A DNA stretch of 64,000 nucleotides from Pilatotrama ljubarskyi (Eukaryota > Basidiomycota > Agaricomycetes > Polyporales > Polyporaceae): contig MU277677.1 of the NCBI GenBank assembly GCA_022385805.1, positions 598,850 to 662,849 of the forward strand, given 5' to 3'. The first letter of the stretch is position 1. Each line of letters starts with the position of its first letter. This document shows, in pieces, positions 45,816 through 56,257 of this stretch. A program made the translations under genes and the position numbers. Below the pieces are notes generated by a model. The model had not been told where the DNA came from. It ran no database searches and saw nothing but the letters and a program-made list of their open reading frames with translations.

Positions 45816-46375
45816 CCTTCTATCGCATCCATCCCAGCCAAGGATCCCTAAGACCTCTTAGGGTTGAACGTTGAATCCGGGAATACCACGTTCGGTCGAG
45901 AACACATCAACTCGGGATCTGTTCTACGACTGGAGCAGGTTATCCCATGACTCCCGTATTCGCCACTGGCGTGCACGGTGGGACCTTACGGATGATTGTC
46001 GCGCGTTGTACTATACACCTATGATTATATTGCTGTAGTAATATCCCTTAACGAACCTGTGGTTGTACAAGCAAATCGATTCCACGTCGAGCAATAGCGC
46101 ACATACTCCAACCGCTCAATTCCTCGATAGGCTTATAATAATCGGTCTACCGGCTGGCATATTCGTCAGGGTCGTCGACAGGTCTCGCCCCTCCTTACGA
46201 ATCTTCATCCAAGCCATTCCGCGACCATCGTCATGCCACAGCTCACGATGCTCAGCTGCATTTCTCGGAATAGTCCAACCACTGGGATACCTGACCTGCA
46301 TCAAGACAATGGCTATGATGCATCCTACACATTCGCCAGACCCGAATATGTATCACCCCAGCCAGTAGTCAAAAT
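45816..46375. other. Intergenic, AT-richer than its surroundings
   Basis: No gene supported. This is the 3' flank of PEX6 on the right, and undefined sequence on the left. Confidence 0.5.
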
Positions 46376-49300
46376 TCACGTTGACCCCTCCTTCGCAGTC
46401 AAGGACTGGTTCGAAAAGCGTTGTTGGATGCGCGCATAATGATCCATCTCCGCCTGGCTGACACTTGGCACGAGCTCGCGCAGCGCCGCGTTGAAGTCTT
46501 CCTCTGAGACGAGCACCTCGGTCTCGGCGGGTGTCGCGAGCTCGCCGAGGTAATACTGGGGCGTCATCGGGAACGGGTGCGGAGAGTCGGGCGGCGGGGA
46601 GGCATTCCACTTGGCTAGGAGGGACGGCGAGATGAGGAGAAGGACGATGCGCGGTGTCACTAGAACTTACCGATCATCGCCTCGAGTTCTTCGGCCTTGC
46701 GAGACATTGCTTTGAGGAGAGCGTCCGCGCAGAGCGCGTAGAAGTCGGCGCCAGTGTAGTGAAAAGGACATTGCTCAGCGATGCGTTCGAGCTTGAGGTC
46801 GGGGTGGAGGCGGAACTTGCGCGTCAGCGCCTGCAGGATGTTCAGTTGTGCTTCGTGGGTGGTGCTGACTCCCAAGTACAGCATACGGTCGAATCTGACA
46901 GGGTGCTTGAGTTGACAGAATGCTAATATCTACGAAGGCCGGAATACGTACCGTCCCGGTCTCAGCAAAGCAGGATCAAGCAAGTCAGGCCGGTTAGTAG
47001 CCCCGATGACAAAGACATCCGCGCCCGACTTCCCGCCCGACAAACCATCAAGCTCCGCGAGCAGCTGGCTGACAATGCGGTCCATGACTCCGCCGGAGTC
47101 GCCATGGTTGCCTCGTTTCGGGGCCACGGAGTCGAGCTCGTCGAAGAAGATGACACACGGACGGGCGTCGCGGGCGCGCTGGAATACCCGGCGGACGTTC
47201 GCCTCGGACTCGCCGATGTACATGTTGAGTAGCTCGGGGCCTTTGACGGAGAAGAAGTTGAGCGCGCACGACGTCGCGACTGCTTTGGCGATGAGTGTCT
47301 TTCCTGTGCCTGGTGGGCCGTAGAGTAGGACGCCGGATCTTTGCTTTAGTCCGTCAGCGAATAGCTCGGGATGCTCGAGCGGTAGCTGAATGGTATCCAG
47401 GATGTCGGCCTTGACGTGGGCGAGACCGCCGACGTCGTCCCATGTTACCGAGGGTATCTTTGGCGCACCGATGCTCTCCGAATATGACGCTCTCGCTTTG
47501 CCGAGAGCTGACTCGAAATCCGCCGCGGTCAAGGGGATACCCGATGAGAAGACGTCGTAAGCGTTCCTACCGTTGTGTTAGGTCAGCTCGTTGGTGCGTT
47601 GCATCGCGTTGGATAGCTTACCAGGCGACTATTGAGCGCTGAACAGCAGCAGACTTGGCACGGGCAACGAGGTCGACGAGGTCGGCGGCGACCAGCGCCG
47701 CTGTTTGCAATGCCATATCCTTGACGGAGACGTCCGGGGCCAGGGCACTGCCTGAAAGTGCTGATAGGAGAATCTCATAGCGCTCCGCTTCCCCGGGTGC
47801 CTGGCACAGTGGGCATGAGCGATCAGCGGAGGCTTGAACCATGCAGACATACCTCGAACACGACTTCATGCTTGAAGCATGAGAGGATCTTGGACGGTAC
47901 TCGCTCGTGACTATCGGTCGTGCCGAAGAGGAGCACAGGGAAGCCAGTCAGACTCCATGAGGGCTGTAAGCTTGCTATGCAGTCGCGGAGCACTTCTGCT
48001 ACGGCTGGCTCTGCAGGCATGGCGTGGTTTTTTCAGAGAGCGCATATATGGGTCAAAGGTGAGCGTACCCTTGCCAGGCTCTTGACCTTGCGTGCTCTGT
48101 GCGAAGGCGTCGATGTGCTTCAGGAGGAGAATGCAAGGAGAGCAGGACGCTGCTCGTTCGAACCGGGCCTGTAGCGTTCCCTCTGTCTTTGCGTCGGTAT
48201 CTCCGATCACATCGTAGCAATCCACCTGCAATGACATGAGCTGGAGGCGGAGGATAATACGATGAGGGATTGCTCACTTCGAGAAGATGGATACCCAGCC
48301 GTTGAGCGACCCAGCTAGCTGTCGTAGACTTGCCGACACCTCGCGGACCTTGCAACAGGATTGAGAGCTGGAGATGATAATCTACTGCCCTCCGGTTGAG
48401 CGCGGCCGACGAGAGAGCAAGCAGTTTTCCGTAGGCCGTGTCTTGATCTGGAATCAGATTCACAGGGGGCGGCACCTTCTGAACTGCTGGGACTGAGTGG
48501 CTTTCACACAAGTATGGATGAAGGATGTGTCCTACCGATGCCAAGATATTGGGCCATATCCGGTACACGAGAGTGCTCTACGCCCGTCTGAACCATGCGA
48601 GTGGCCGAAGGGTCCACCCAGCATCCGAGTTCGCCAACGGTGGCGCCAACGTACATGTCGGGAGACGACATCTCACCTAGACGTGAGGGAACGCTGTGTT
48701 CAACGTTGGTGACGAGGAAGTAGACGAGCTCGTTCGGTTCGCCAGGGGTTTCCACGACGCTGCAATACATCGCATCAGCGGCAAGACGGGGCGGGAGGAT
48801 GGCTTCACTGACTCGAATTCGCCGCCGTCTCCAGATTGATCCGGGTCCTCCTCGTCCGGTATGCTGTGATGTCTCAGCAGGTCATCGGTATTGATGCCTA
48901 CTGCGATGACATCGCCCTGCTTAACGAGACGAGTGCTGTCTTTGAAGTAGCTCTGCAGCGCATGCAGGAAGAGGGACTGATACGTCCTGTCCGTGGAGAA
49001 TGCAGACGCAACTCGAGCGATGGTGACCGTCTTCGCGACCGGTATCGTGGGTCGTCGCGACCCGAACGGACTCGGACGGATGCAGACTTGGGACTTTGGT
49101 TCGAGTCCTCCGTGTTCCCGTAGATTGTACAGAAGTTGCGGAGAGAGGTACAGTCCGCTGCCAAGCACCGGTTAGAAGACGACATCTACAATGTAGCGAT
49201 AGGCTCACTGATTGCTTGCAATGTCGTCTCTTGCGTGTACGCGAGCCAAGCGGAAGTTGTGTCCGCGCTCACAGCGGATGATAGCCTGCCGAGACATGAG

Positions 49301-50396
49301 TTCGTATATGCTGCTATTGCCCCATAGTACACGTACCCAGTCGCCATCCAGGACGCCGATGCGGCTCAGTTCTGAGGTGCGCACGTAGACCGCGCATTCG
49401 TTCTCAAGGGAGAGTACCTGTTTGTCGAGGGCATATGCCTTGTAGGCACGCTCGGGCTGACTTAGACTCAGGTTGCCGGCCGAGTCTGACACCCCGTTGG
49501 CGACGCCGTTCGGGGCATGTCCATTCGGGGGAGACCCAGGATTATCCGCCACATTCAGCGAGCGAAGCACGGAGCCGGCGAGGAAGTCCTCTCCGATCTC
49601 GAACTCGCCCTGCTCAGACCCAGAAATCTCAGGCTCGGAGTAGCCGTCAATGTCGCCGTCCGGGATAGTGGGTATGGCGTCTTCTGCGACAACCTCTCCC
49701 GATGCCGGAGGAGCAGACACGTAGACCTTGGTGCTGCCACGCCGAGAGACGCCTTGCTGCACTGGCGCAGCCATGACCAGTCTGAACTGCAGGGTAGAAG
49801 TCAGGGCGGCGGAGGACCCGGACGCGTCGTGATCGCGCGTGAGGGTATACGTCGTGCCCTCGCGGAGCACCATCTCGCTGGCAAATAGCCATTCCTCCAA
49901 CGCGTGAGGATTAGAAGACGCGTATTCATACGCTTCGTCCGAGAGAGCTGAGAAGATAACTTCGGAGAGAGCGAGCGGACGGATGACGGTGACCAGGTGC
50001 GTCGGCTCTGCTGGTACCGTACTGGCCTGGCCGGCGGGGAATATGTGAGGGTATTCTGTCTGCCAACGCCTCGGAAGAGACAGCTCCTTGACCTATATGC
50101 CGCGCATGTCGTCGGTGCTGAGCCTATGTACAGAGCTGCAGCCGACTCACGTTCCGGTCCAGGACTCCCCAGCAGGCTATGGACGGCAATCCGGGAGCGC
50201 TACCGGTCTGTTTGCCCGCAGACCGCGCAATCGAGAGCGCGACCTTCTCGTCCGCAGAGAGCAGCAGCGCATTCCATATGGGCTCCGGCACGCGCGCGAC
50301 GTCGTCGGCGGGGGCGGGGGCGTCGTGGAATGCGGGGGAGGCACTGGCGGTGGGCGGACGCTCGAACAAGAAGGGCATCCCGAGCACGGCGCACAA
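46376..50396 (-). CDS. PEX6: Peroxisomal AAA ATPase peroxin-6
   Basis: Pex6 and Pex1 form the hexamer that extracts ubiquitinated Pex5 from the peroxisome membrane. The start [14 protein letters not shown] is at 50396. Two N-terminal lobes run to about 48600. The D1 ATPase has a Walker A ([19 protein letters not shown]), but its Walker B reads [13 protein letters not shown] without the DE pair. The D2 ATPase has [20 protein letters not shown], Walker [16 protein letters not shown], Walker [40 protein letters not shown] and [15 protein letters not shown]. The stop is at 46376-46378. A weak D1 and strong D2 match what is known for Pex6. Numerous short introns are needed. It is transcribed divergently from GAR1. 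Confidence 0.92.
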
Positions 50397-50576
50397 GCGC
50401 CCGTGCTGCTCTCTTTTTCACGCTCGTCCACTTTCGCGGCTCGCTCGTGTTTCCGCCGCCTCTCTTTGCCGCCGCCGCCCGCTCTCTGTGCGCACCGGCT
50501 TTCTGGGTCCAGCAGCTCCGGAAGTGCGCTGCTGGTTAGCTCGCTGTTTGGTCTAGCGACGCTACTTGTGTGAAAT
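50397..50576. promoter_or_regulatory. Compact bidirectional promoter PEX6/GAR1
   Basis: Only 180 bp separate the two start codons. The interval contains pyrimidine tracts (ctctctttttcacgctc, about 50408) and no clear TATA box. Confidence 0.6.
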
Positions 50577-51355
50577 ATGAGCAGAGGACGAGGAGGATTT
50601 GGCGGTCGTGGTGGAGGTACGTCTGGGAAATCAGGCTGGTCGTGTGCATGGCTCAATTCATGGAAATTTGCAGGCCGCGGTGGTGGCAGGGGAGGTTTCA
50701 CCCAGAGGGACCAGGGTCCTCCTGATACTGTTCTCGGTATATCTATGCTACTGTGTCTTCACGGCGTACCCCATCTAAGATCATCTCTGCACAGAAATGG
50801 GCTCTTTCCTGCACGCAGTAGAAGACGAAATGCTCTGCCAGTCGCTCATCCCCGACAAAGTCCCCTACTTCAACGCGCCCATCTACCTCCAAAACAAGTC
50901 CGTCATCGGCCGCGTGGACGAGATCCTCGGGCCGATCAACGAGGTCTACTTCTCGGTGAAGATGGGCGAGGGCATGGTCGCCAGCAGCTTCAAGAAGGGC
51001 GACAAGGTGTACATAGGCGGCGACAAGCTCCTTCCCCTCGAGCGGTTCTTGCCTAAACCTAAGGCTGCCGGGGGTGAGCGTTGTTCCTCGGTGGATGATG
51101 CCTGCACGGAGTGCTCATGTGTGGTTTCTAGGTGTGAAAAAGGCCCGTGGGGCTGGTGGACGTGGGGGTGCTGGCGGCAGAGGCCGCGGCGCCCCGGGCG
51201 GTCGGGGAGGCTTCTCGCGCGGAGGAGGCCGTGGCGCACCAAGAGGGCGGGGCGGTTTTGGCGGAGGACGGGGTGCACCCAGAGGCCGTGGTGGCTTCGG
51301 TGGTGGCGGTTTTAGTGGTGGTCGGGGCCGCGGTGGTGGCTACCGAGGATCATAG
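50577..51355 (+). CDS. GAR1: H/ACA snoRNP protein Gar1
   Basis: Gar1 is a core subunit of H/ACA ribonucleoproteins that guide pseudouridylation of rRNA in the nucleolus. The start [14 protein letters not shown] is followed by an intron and a second glycine/arginine-rich piece. The conserved core begins [18 protein letters not shown] (about 50797) and runs through [20 protein letters not shown] and [20 protein letters not shown] to [11 protein letters not shown] third intron precedes a long C-terminal RGG tail ending [11 protein letters not shown], with the stop at 51353-51355. RGG domains at both ends flanking the core is the classic Gar1 layout. Confidence 0.94.
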
Positions 51356-51539
51356 TGGGGATGTGCTTGTGTGTAGTAGGCGGTGTACGAGTTTCCCGTT
51401 GCTTTCTCCATCTCTTTGCCATTCCGCTTGTATCTTACTCTGAGCGACGCTCACCGGTCCGCTCTGCGGTAAACTGCTATATTACAGTAGAGATCCGAAA
51501 GGAAAGGTATGGCTACAGAAGAAGGGTATACAGGTGGTA

Positions 51540-52390
51540 TTACAACTTCAGCGCTTTGATCTCCTCCGCGACGGTCTTGACGCGCTCTGAACGCTCGAGC
51601 TGGACGGGTACCGCCTGGACAGACGAATCAGTGGCAGGGTATCACACTACGTGAGGTGAACGCACCTGCTTGAGCTCCTCCACAATAGCGAAGGTCTGGG
51701 ATGCAACATCTTCGATACGCTGGTGCGCGGCTGCTGGTACTGCTGGTAGCATGAGCAGAGGTATTCGACCGGAAAAGCGACACACGACATACTCTCGTCA
51801 TCGATCTGCACGTCCTCTTCACCTAGCTCGTCGAGCACTGCGGCTTCTTCTGTGTCTAGCTCCGCCTGGCTGGCTAAGAGTTCGCGCATCTGCCTCTCAA
51901 TCTCCTCGGGCTTTGTGCGGCGCTCCCTGGCTATCTGGAGGTCCCATCGGAGGCTTTGGTCTGAGAGAGACCAGATGTGTCGGTCGAAGCCCTCGTCGAA
52001 CGGCTCCATGTCTGGATTGTAAAGTGGAGCAGTGATTGATCAGCTTGATTGAGAGAGCAAATCAGGGGTAGAACGTACCTTCTTCGTCCTCGTTGATGTC
52101 TTCCAGGTTCTGGCCGTTGACCCGGATGTTGGGCCTCGCCATGTCGAACGTTCGGTCAATAAACTGGAAATCCAAACATAAGCAGAATGTTGCGGGCGCG
52201 ACGTGAGGTGACATACGCGGTGAAGGTGAGCAAGAAGGACTTCGCGGTCCTCGGCGGTGCCGGTGCCGGCTAGCTGCTCGTCGAGGGCGGTGAGGGCAGC
52301 GATGGTGTAGTTGCGTTTGATGCGGCGCCAGTCGTCAAGGGTCTCGACGGAGATGCGGGGCAGCTCTTCCCGCTGCGCCTCGGCGGACAT
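51540..52390 (-). CDS. Probable kinetochore MIND-complex subunit Nsl1/Mis14
   Basis: The start is MSAEAQREELPRISVETL at 52390 and the stop at 51540-51542 (EEIKALKL end). Conserved-looking blocks are DDWRRIKRNYTIAALTALDE, FIDRTFDMARPNIRVNGQN, EPFDEGFDRHIWSLSDQSL and ERRTKPEEIERQMRELL, followed by a helical C-terminus (FAIVEELKQ). It is a small, mostly helical protein with 3-4 short introns. I match it from memory to fungal Mis14/Nsl1, which links centromeric chromatin to the outer kinetochore. The identification is moderate; the gene itself is clear. It converges with GAR1, 184 bp away. Confidence 0.6.
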
Positions 52391-52570
52391 GGTCGTCGAT
52401 GTGATGGAGGCAGAACGGTAACGCGCCGCGTCTCGGGCACGTTGCGTCACGCGTCGGTCACATTCTACCGCCAACTTCTTATTCAAGGCACTGCGCACCC
52501 AGTTGATGTACAACTTGACGTTGGATCGACACGTGCGTAGTACTTGCTTTGCAACTTTACGACAGAGCGA

Positions 52571-54341
52571 CTAGAGAGTACGCCTTGCCAGCACTCGCCT
52601 CCAAGAATCAGTTACATTGACAGCCTGAGCGGGGCCTCCTCCGCTCGTCCATCCCTCCTTCGCACCCGATTCTTCATCGACGACCGTCACTCCCATCTTC
52701 CGCAGTTGTCCCACCGCCAACCCCTTCCATGCGTCCGGTCTCTGCACTTCGAACAACTCCACCATCTTCAGCCCGCCACCGTACCTCGGCGACCGTCGAC
52801 TTGCCACCACAGTTAATCCAGTCCAGAAGCCCTCGCTCGGACTCAGGTCAAACAACTCCACCGCCTCCACGTTTGGGCACAGCAGCGCCGACCCGTTCAA
52901 TCCGAACTCGCATATGAAGTCTTCAGTGACTTCCTCAAATGCGTACTCCACCGCAGCGTCTTCAGCCCTGGCAGCGCGTGTAGCATCCTTGCCCACTGCC
53001 TCCGCTCAATGCTCACGTCCTCTTCACCACGGATGGCCCAGTTCCCGGACACGACGAACGTCTCCACCTGGGACGTCTCAATCGGCCACTCGCCGAAGAA
53101 GCGCGCTCCCGGGCCCTCATTCCCAGGACTAGTAGGATACGTGGCTCTGATCTGCAGTGCAGGGGAGTGATAGTCGGCAGGCTCGCGGTATGCGAGCAGA
53201 GACCACTCTCGCCCATCCCAAACGAGCTCGAGGCGCCGCAGGCCGTGGAGTGATTCGAACCGAAGAGAGTTGTGCGCCGGGACGATGTGTGCAAAGGTCT
53301 CCCCTAGTTCCAGGTCCGTGCAGATGTCTATGTCCGTCTGGACCGGCAGCACGAGATTGTGGAGAAAGCTTGGAATTCCCCAAGGGGGCTCGGCGGCTAT
53401 CCACAAAGATCGGAGGCGGGGAAGGGCGACCTTCCGAGGATCAAAGTTGCCCCCATGGTTGAACCTCCCTGGAACGCTCAGCTCCCCGAGGAGTGGGCTG
53501 CGCTCGAGAAGGTCCAGCATGGTGACCAGGGAAGGCAGCATGTGGGACAACTTGATGGTGGTGAGCGGCTAGATCCTCTCGGAAGAAGCGGCAAAGCCGC
53601 CCTACTGAGCTCTAGAATGCGCAGCGATGGCACACTGTCGAGCTCTGGAGGCGGGTCGGTCAAAGCAGGAATAGAGAATAGTTCCTGCCTGTCCGGGAAC
53701 TTCTCTATCGACAGCACTTCTAGGCTGGATGAAGGTAGCGCCTGTAGTTTCTCTACTATAGGGTAGAGGTGAACCTTGTCGGGGATGCGGAGTGAGAGGA
53801 GGCGAGTCTGGTCAAGATTGGTGGCGATACGCTTGAGAGCAGCCGTGATTGCACGAGGGTGATATGCGGAGGACACAGAATTCACGGTATACGGAGGACG
53901 GTAGGAAACCAGCAGCGGTAGCCTCTTAGACCGCTCCGCAAAGGCAATGATCCCATCCCGACGGTTGAGCTTGATTTCCGCCCACAGAGGAGGAAAATCA
54001 AGCGCAAGGCTGCGCCAGTGCTTGCATACATGGCTGAGTGCGATGACATCCTTGTTGCTCTCGGCGAAGGCCACAACGTAGGAGAAAATGATGGTGAGTA
54101 GCTCAGGAGGGAGGGTACTGACGAGCGCGAAGGTGTTGAGGGTGGAAGAGAGCTGGGTAATCTCTTCCAAGAGGTCGCGGACCTTTGCGCGCCGAACTTC
54201 AATTTTTGTGCGGATCGTTTCTTGGAGATTTACGGAGTCGCGCACGAGGGATACCGCAAGTTGGTTATCGCGGGCTAGTAGCGGTGGCGTCTGCATGCTA
54301 ACCATGCCAGCACGTCCGAGATCTACCGTCACAGCCTGCAC
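52571..54341 (-). CDS. F-box protein with leucine-rich-like repeats, two frame breaks
   Basis: The protein starts MQAVTVDLGRAGMV. A coiled-coil-like segment (IRTKIEVRRAKVRDLLEEIT) leads to an F-box, LPPELLTIIFSYVV...VCKHWRSLALDFPPLWAEI (about 54110-53990), which would recruit SKP1. Repeats with LSLRIPDK, LRILELSR, LGELSVPG and LRRLELVWDG follow. The frame breaks near 53565-53569 (between PLLPRGSSR and LTTIKLSHM) and near 52947-52952 (between GLKTLRW and EYAFEEVTEDF). Each break can be repaired by one base at a short run of C or G, so the three pieces clearly form one gene. It may be a young pseudogene, or the breaks may be sequence errors. Such F-box genes are a large family in Agaricomycetes. 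Confidence 0.75.
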
Positions 54342-54824
54342 CTGCGATGAGCATCGTCAGCGTCATCCGACTGAAGTCCTGCCCCTCCGACGCCTGGGCT
54401 CCTTCAGGCTGCACTGGTATCAATAACTTACGTGAGCAGTCGAGGAGGGCGCAAATGGCTAGGGTCGCAGTGTATACAAGGCGCGGAGGGACTTAACAAC
54501 TTGCAACACTTGTCGGGTCCAGCGTTCCGCCGTCGACGCGTTGACGCGTAGTCACGGGGCCGTGTAGTCACAGCAGAGAGAGCGCGCCGGATAACGGTGC
54601 GCAAGAGGCAATGGCATTTACTGGGCAATATCGACTGAGCAACGAAAATACGAAGTATGGATAAACAAAGGCCGAGAACATGACCAAGTAATGCACTAAG
54701 CAGGCTTCATTAATGCAGAGATTACAGTGAAGCTACCACGAAAGTGTCCGCAATACAAGTCCCCATCGTATACAATTACAATATCTTCACGTCCTTCGTT
54801 TGTCTTCTCCACCTCGCCTGGTGC
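54342..54824. other. Intergenic between F-box and UPF0538 genes
   Basis: This holds the F-box gene 5' flank and the UPF0538 3' flank. Nothing else is seen. Confidence 0.55.
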
Positions 54825-55535
54825 TCAACTCTCCCACTTGGTCTGCGGACGATATACCATGAGTAACCCAGGCGGTCAACTTCGTAGATGAGCACTTACA
54901 TCAGGATGCTTCTTGAATTCCTCGTACGCTTGACGATTGAAGAAGCTCACTTCGGATTCGTTCTCTGCGTGCCGTGCGATTAGTAGAGCTCATCGACCCC
55001 ACACAGACGACTCACCTAGCCCCAGTTCAGCCAGCGTCTTCGAGTCATCGTCGAATATCCAATCATCGTGATCGAGGTTAATGATGAGGTTCGTCGTCTG
55101 CACGGAAATATGTAGGCTCTTTGCCGCCGTCGACTATGGGAACGAAGGACCGACCTTTGCACCGTGTGCCTTCGTGTAGAGCTTGATCGTGTCTGTGATC
55201 GGTGTTGAGCTACCAGTATCGAAGCTGATTGGGAGAGGTGCGACCTACCAAGTACCGTACTGCGATATGGCTTCCATGCGGGCTGGGTTTGTATCGCTGG
55301 AGGGAAGGTGCGTCGAATACGAGAACGCAAGGCGATCTAGGATGAAGCGGTGTCTACCTTGTCGTACGGTGTCCTTCAGCTGCCCGACCGTTGTCGTTTC
55401 CAGGTTGACATGGTGCAGCACAAGACTCTTCTCTGTGCGGTACTCGAAGGACTTGATCACTCGGACCGTCAGAGTGGCGTCGGTCTTGGGGACCGCGAGG
55501 TTGACCGGGACGTCTGAGATGTCGTCAGAAGACAT
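54825..55535 (-). CDS. UPF0538 (C2orf76-like) small protein
   Basis: The start is MSSDDISDVPVNLAVPKTDA at 55535 and the stop at 54825-54827. Blocks in order: TLTVRVIKSFEYRTEKSLVL, HHVNLETTTVGQLKDTV, DTIKLYTKAHGAKTTNLIIN, LDHDDWIFDDDSKTLAELGL, ESEVSFFNRQAYEEFKKHPD and, after a last intron, TKWES. This order and the SFE(Y/H)R, VNL and ETE(I/V)xFF signatures match the UPF0538/C2orf76 family, whose function is unknown. The fold is probably ubiquitin-like. Four to five short introns are needed. Confidence 0.8.
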
Positions 55536-55852
55536 GGGTAGAGTGCTCGGTGGTTTCGTATGCAACCAATTCGTGGCCGTCGAGGTATGAACGAGTGTTT
55601 CTTATATTGTTTCCGTTGTGCTAGATGACGGTGAACGTTCAGGACGATGCTGGAACCACTCGGCAGACGCCGAACGCGTCTATGTAGTCCCTCGCACCAA
55701 TGGGCGCCTAAAGTGTTGCCCTTGCTCGTGTGCGGCGGCCAGTACTAGCAGTCTGTAGCAGTTCGACGTTCGGCCAACGGCCGAAGTTGATGTTTCCGCA
55801 CATCTCATGACTGATTGTTCCTTCCAAAGATTGGCACATGCACCGACATCGT

Positions 55853-56155
55853 CTACTTACGTGCATCAGGTACGCCGCCGCGTCTGCCGACTTCAAGTGG
55901 GGCTGCACCGGACGCCGATGCGTCCCAATTCTCCGCCTTGACAAACCGCGGAAGGAGCTCGTGAGACTCCGCGGCTGGTATAGGCTCGTTCTGACACGAC
56001 GGGCATACGACATGCCTATTCTCGAGACGGTTCATTTCAAGAGAGAAGCAGAAGCGGTGCGCGCGAATTCTCATGGCGAGAGCTGGGTGCGTCATTTCCT
56101 TCCTCTTGCCTGCTGCTTGCACGCTTGGCCGAGGTTTCGCCGCGTCGACGCTCAT
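55853..56155 (-). CDS. Hypothetical small protein with CPSC motif
   Basis: This open frame runs from MSVDAAKPRPSVQAAGKRKE to GRRGGVPDARK, about 100 residues, with NRLENRHVVCPSCQNEPIP in the middle. The CPSC pair might belong to a zinc ribbon, but a second pair is missing, so further exons may exist. A TATA-like ttatataaat sits just upstream on the plus strand at 56156-56165. I do not recognise it, and it may be a chance frame in the divergent spacer between the UPF0538 and GH3 genes. Confidence 0.25.
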   Translation of the reverse strand: MSVDAAKPRPSVQAAGKRKEMTHPALAMRIRAHRFCFSLEMNRLENRHVVCPSCQNEPIPAAESHELLPRFVKAENWDASASGAAPLEVGRRGGVPDARK

Positions 56156-56257
56156 TATATAAATCGTTCTCAGGACCGAGAACATGCCGCCTGAGGCAAT
56201 AACCCGCTCGCCTCATTCACTCGCTGCCCAGCGACGGACTAACGAGCTCGTGTGGCC

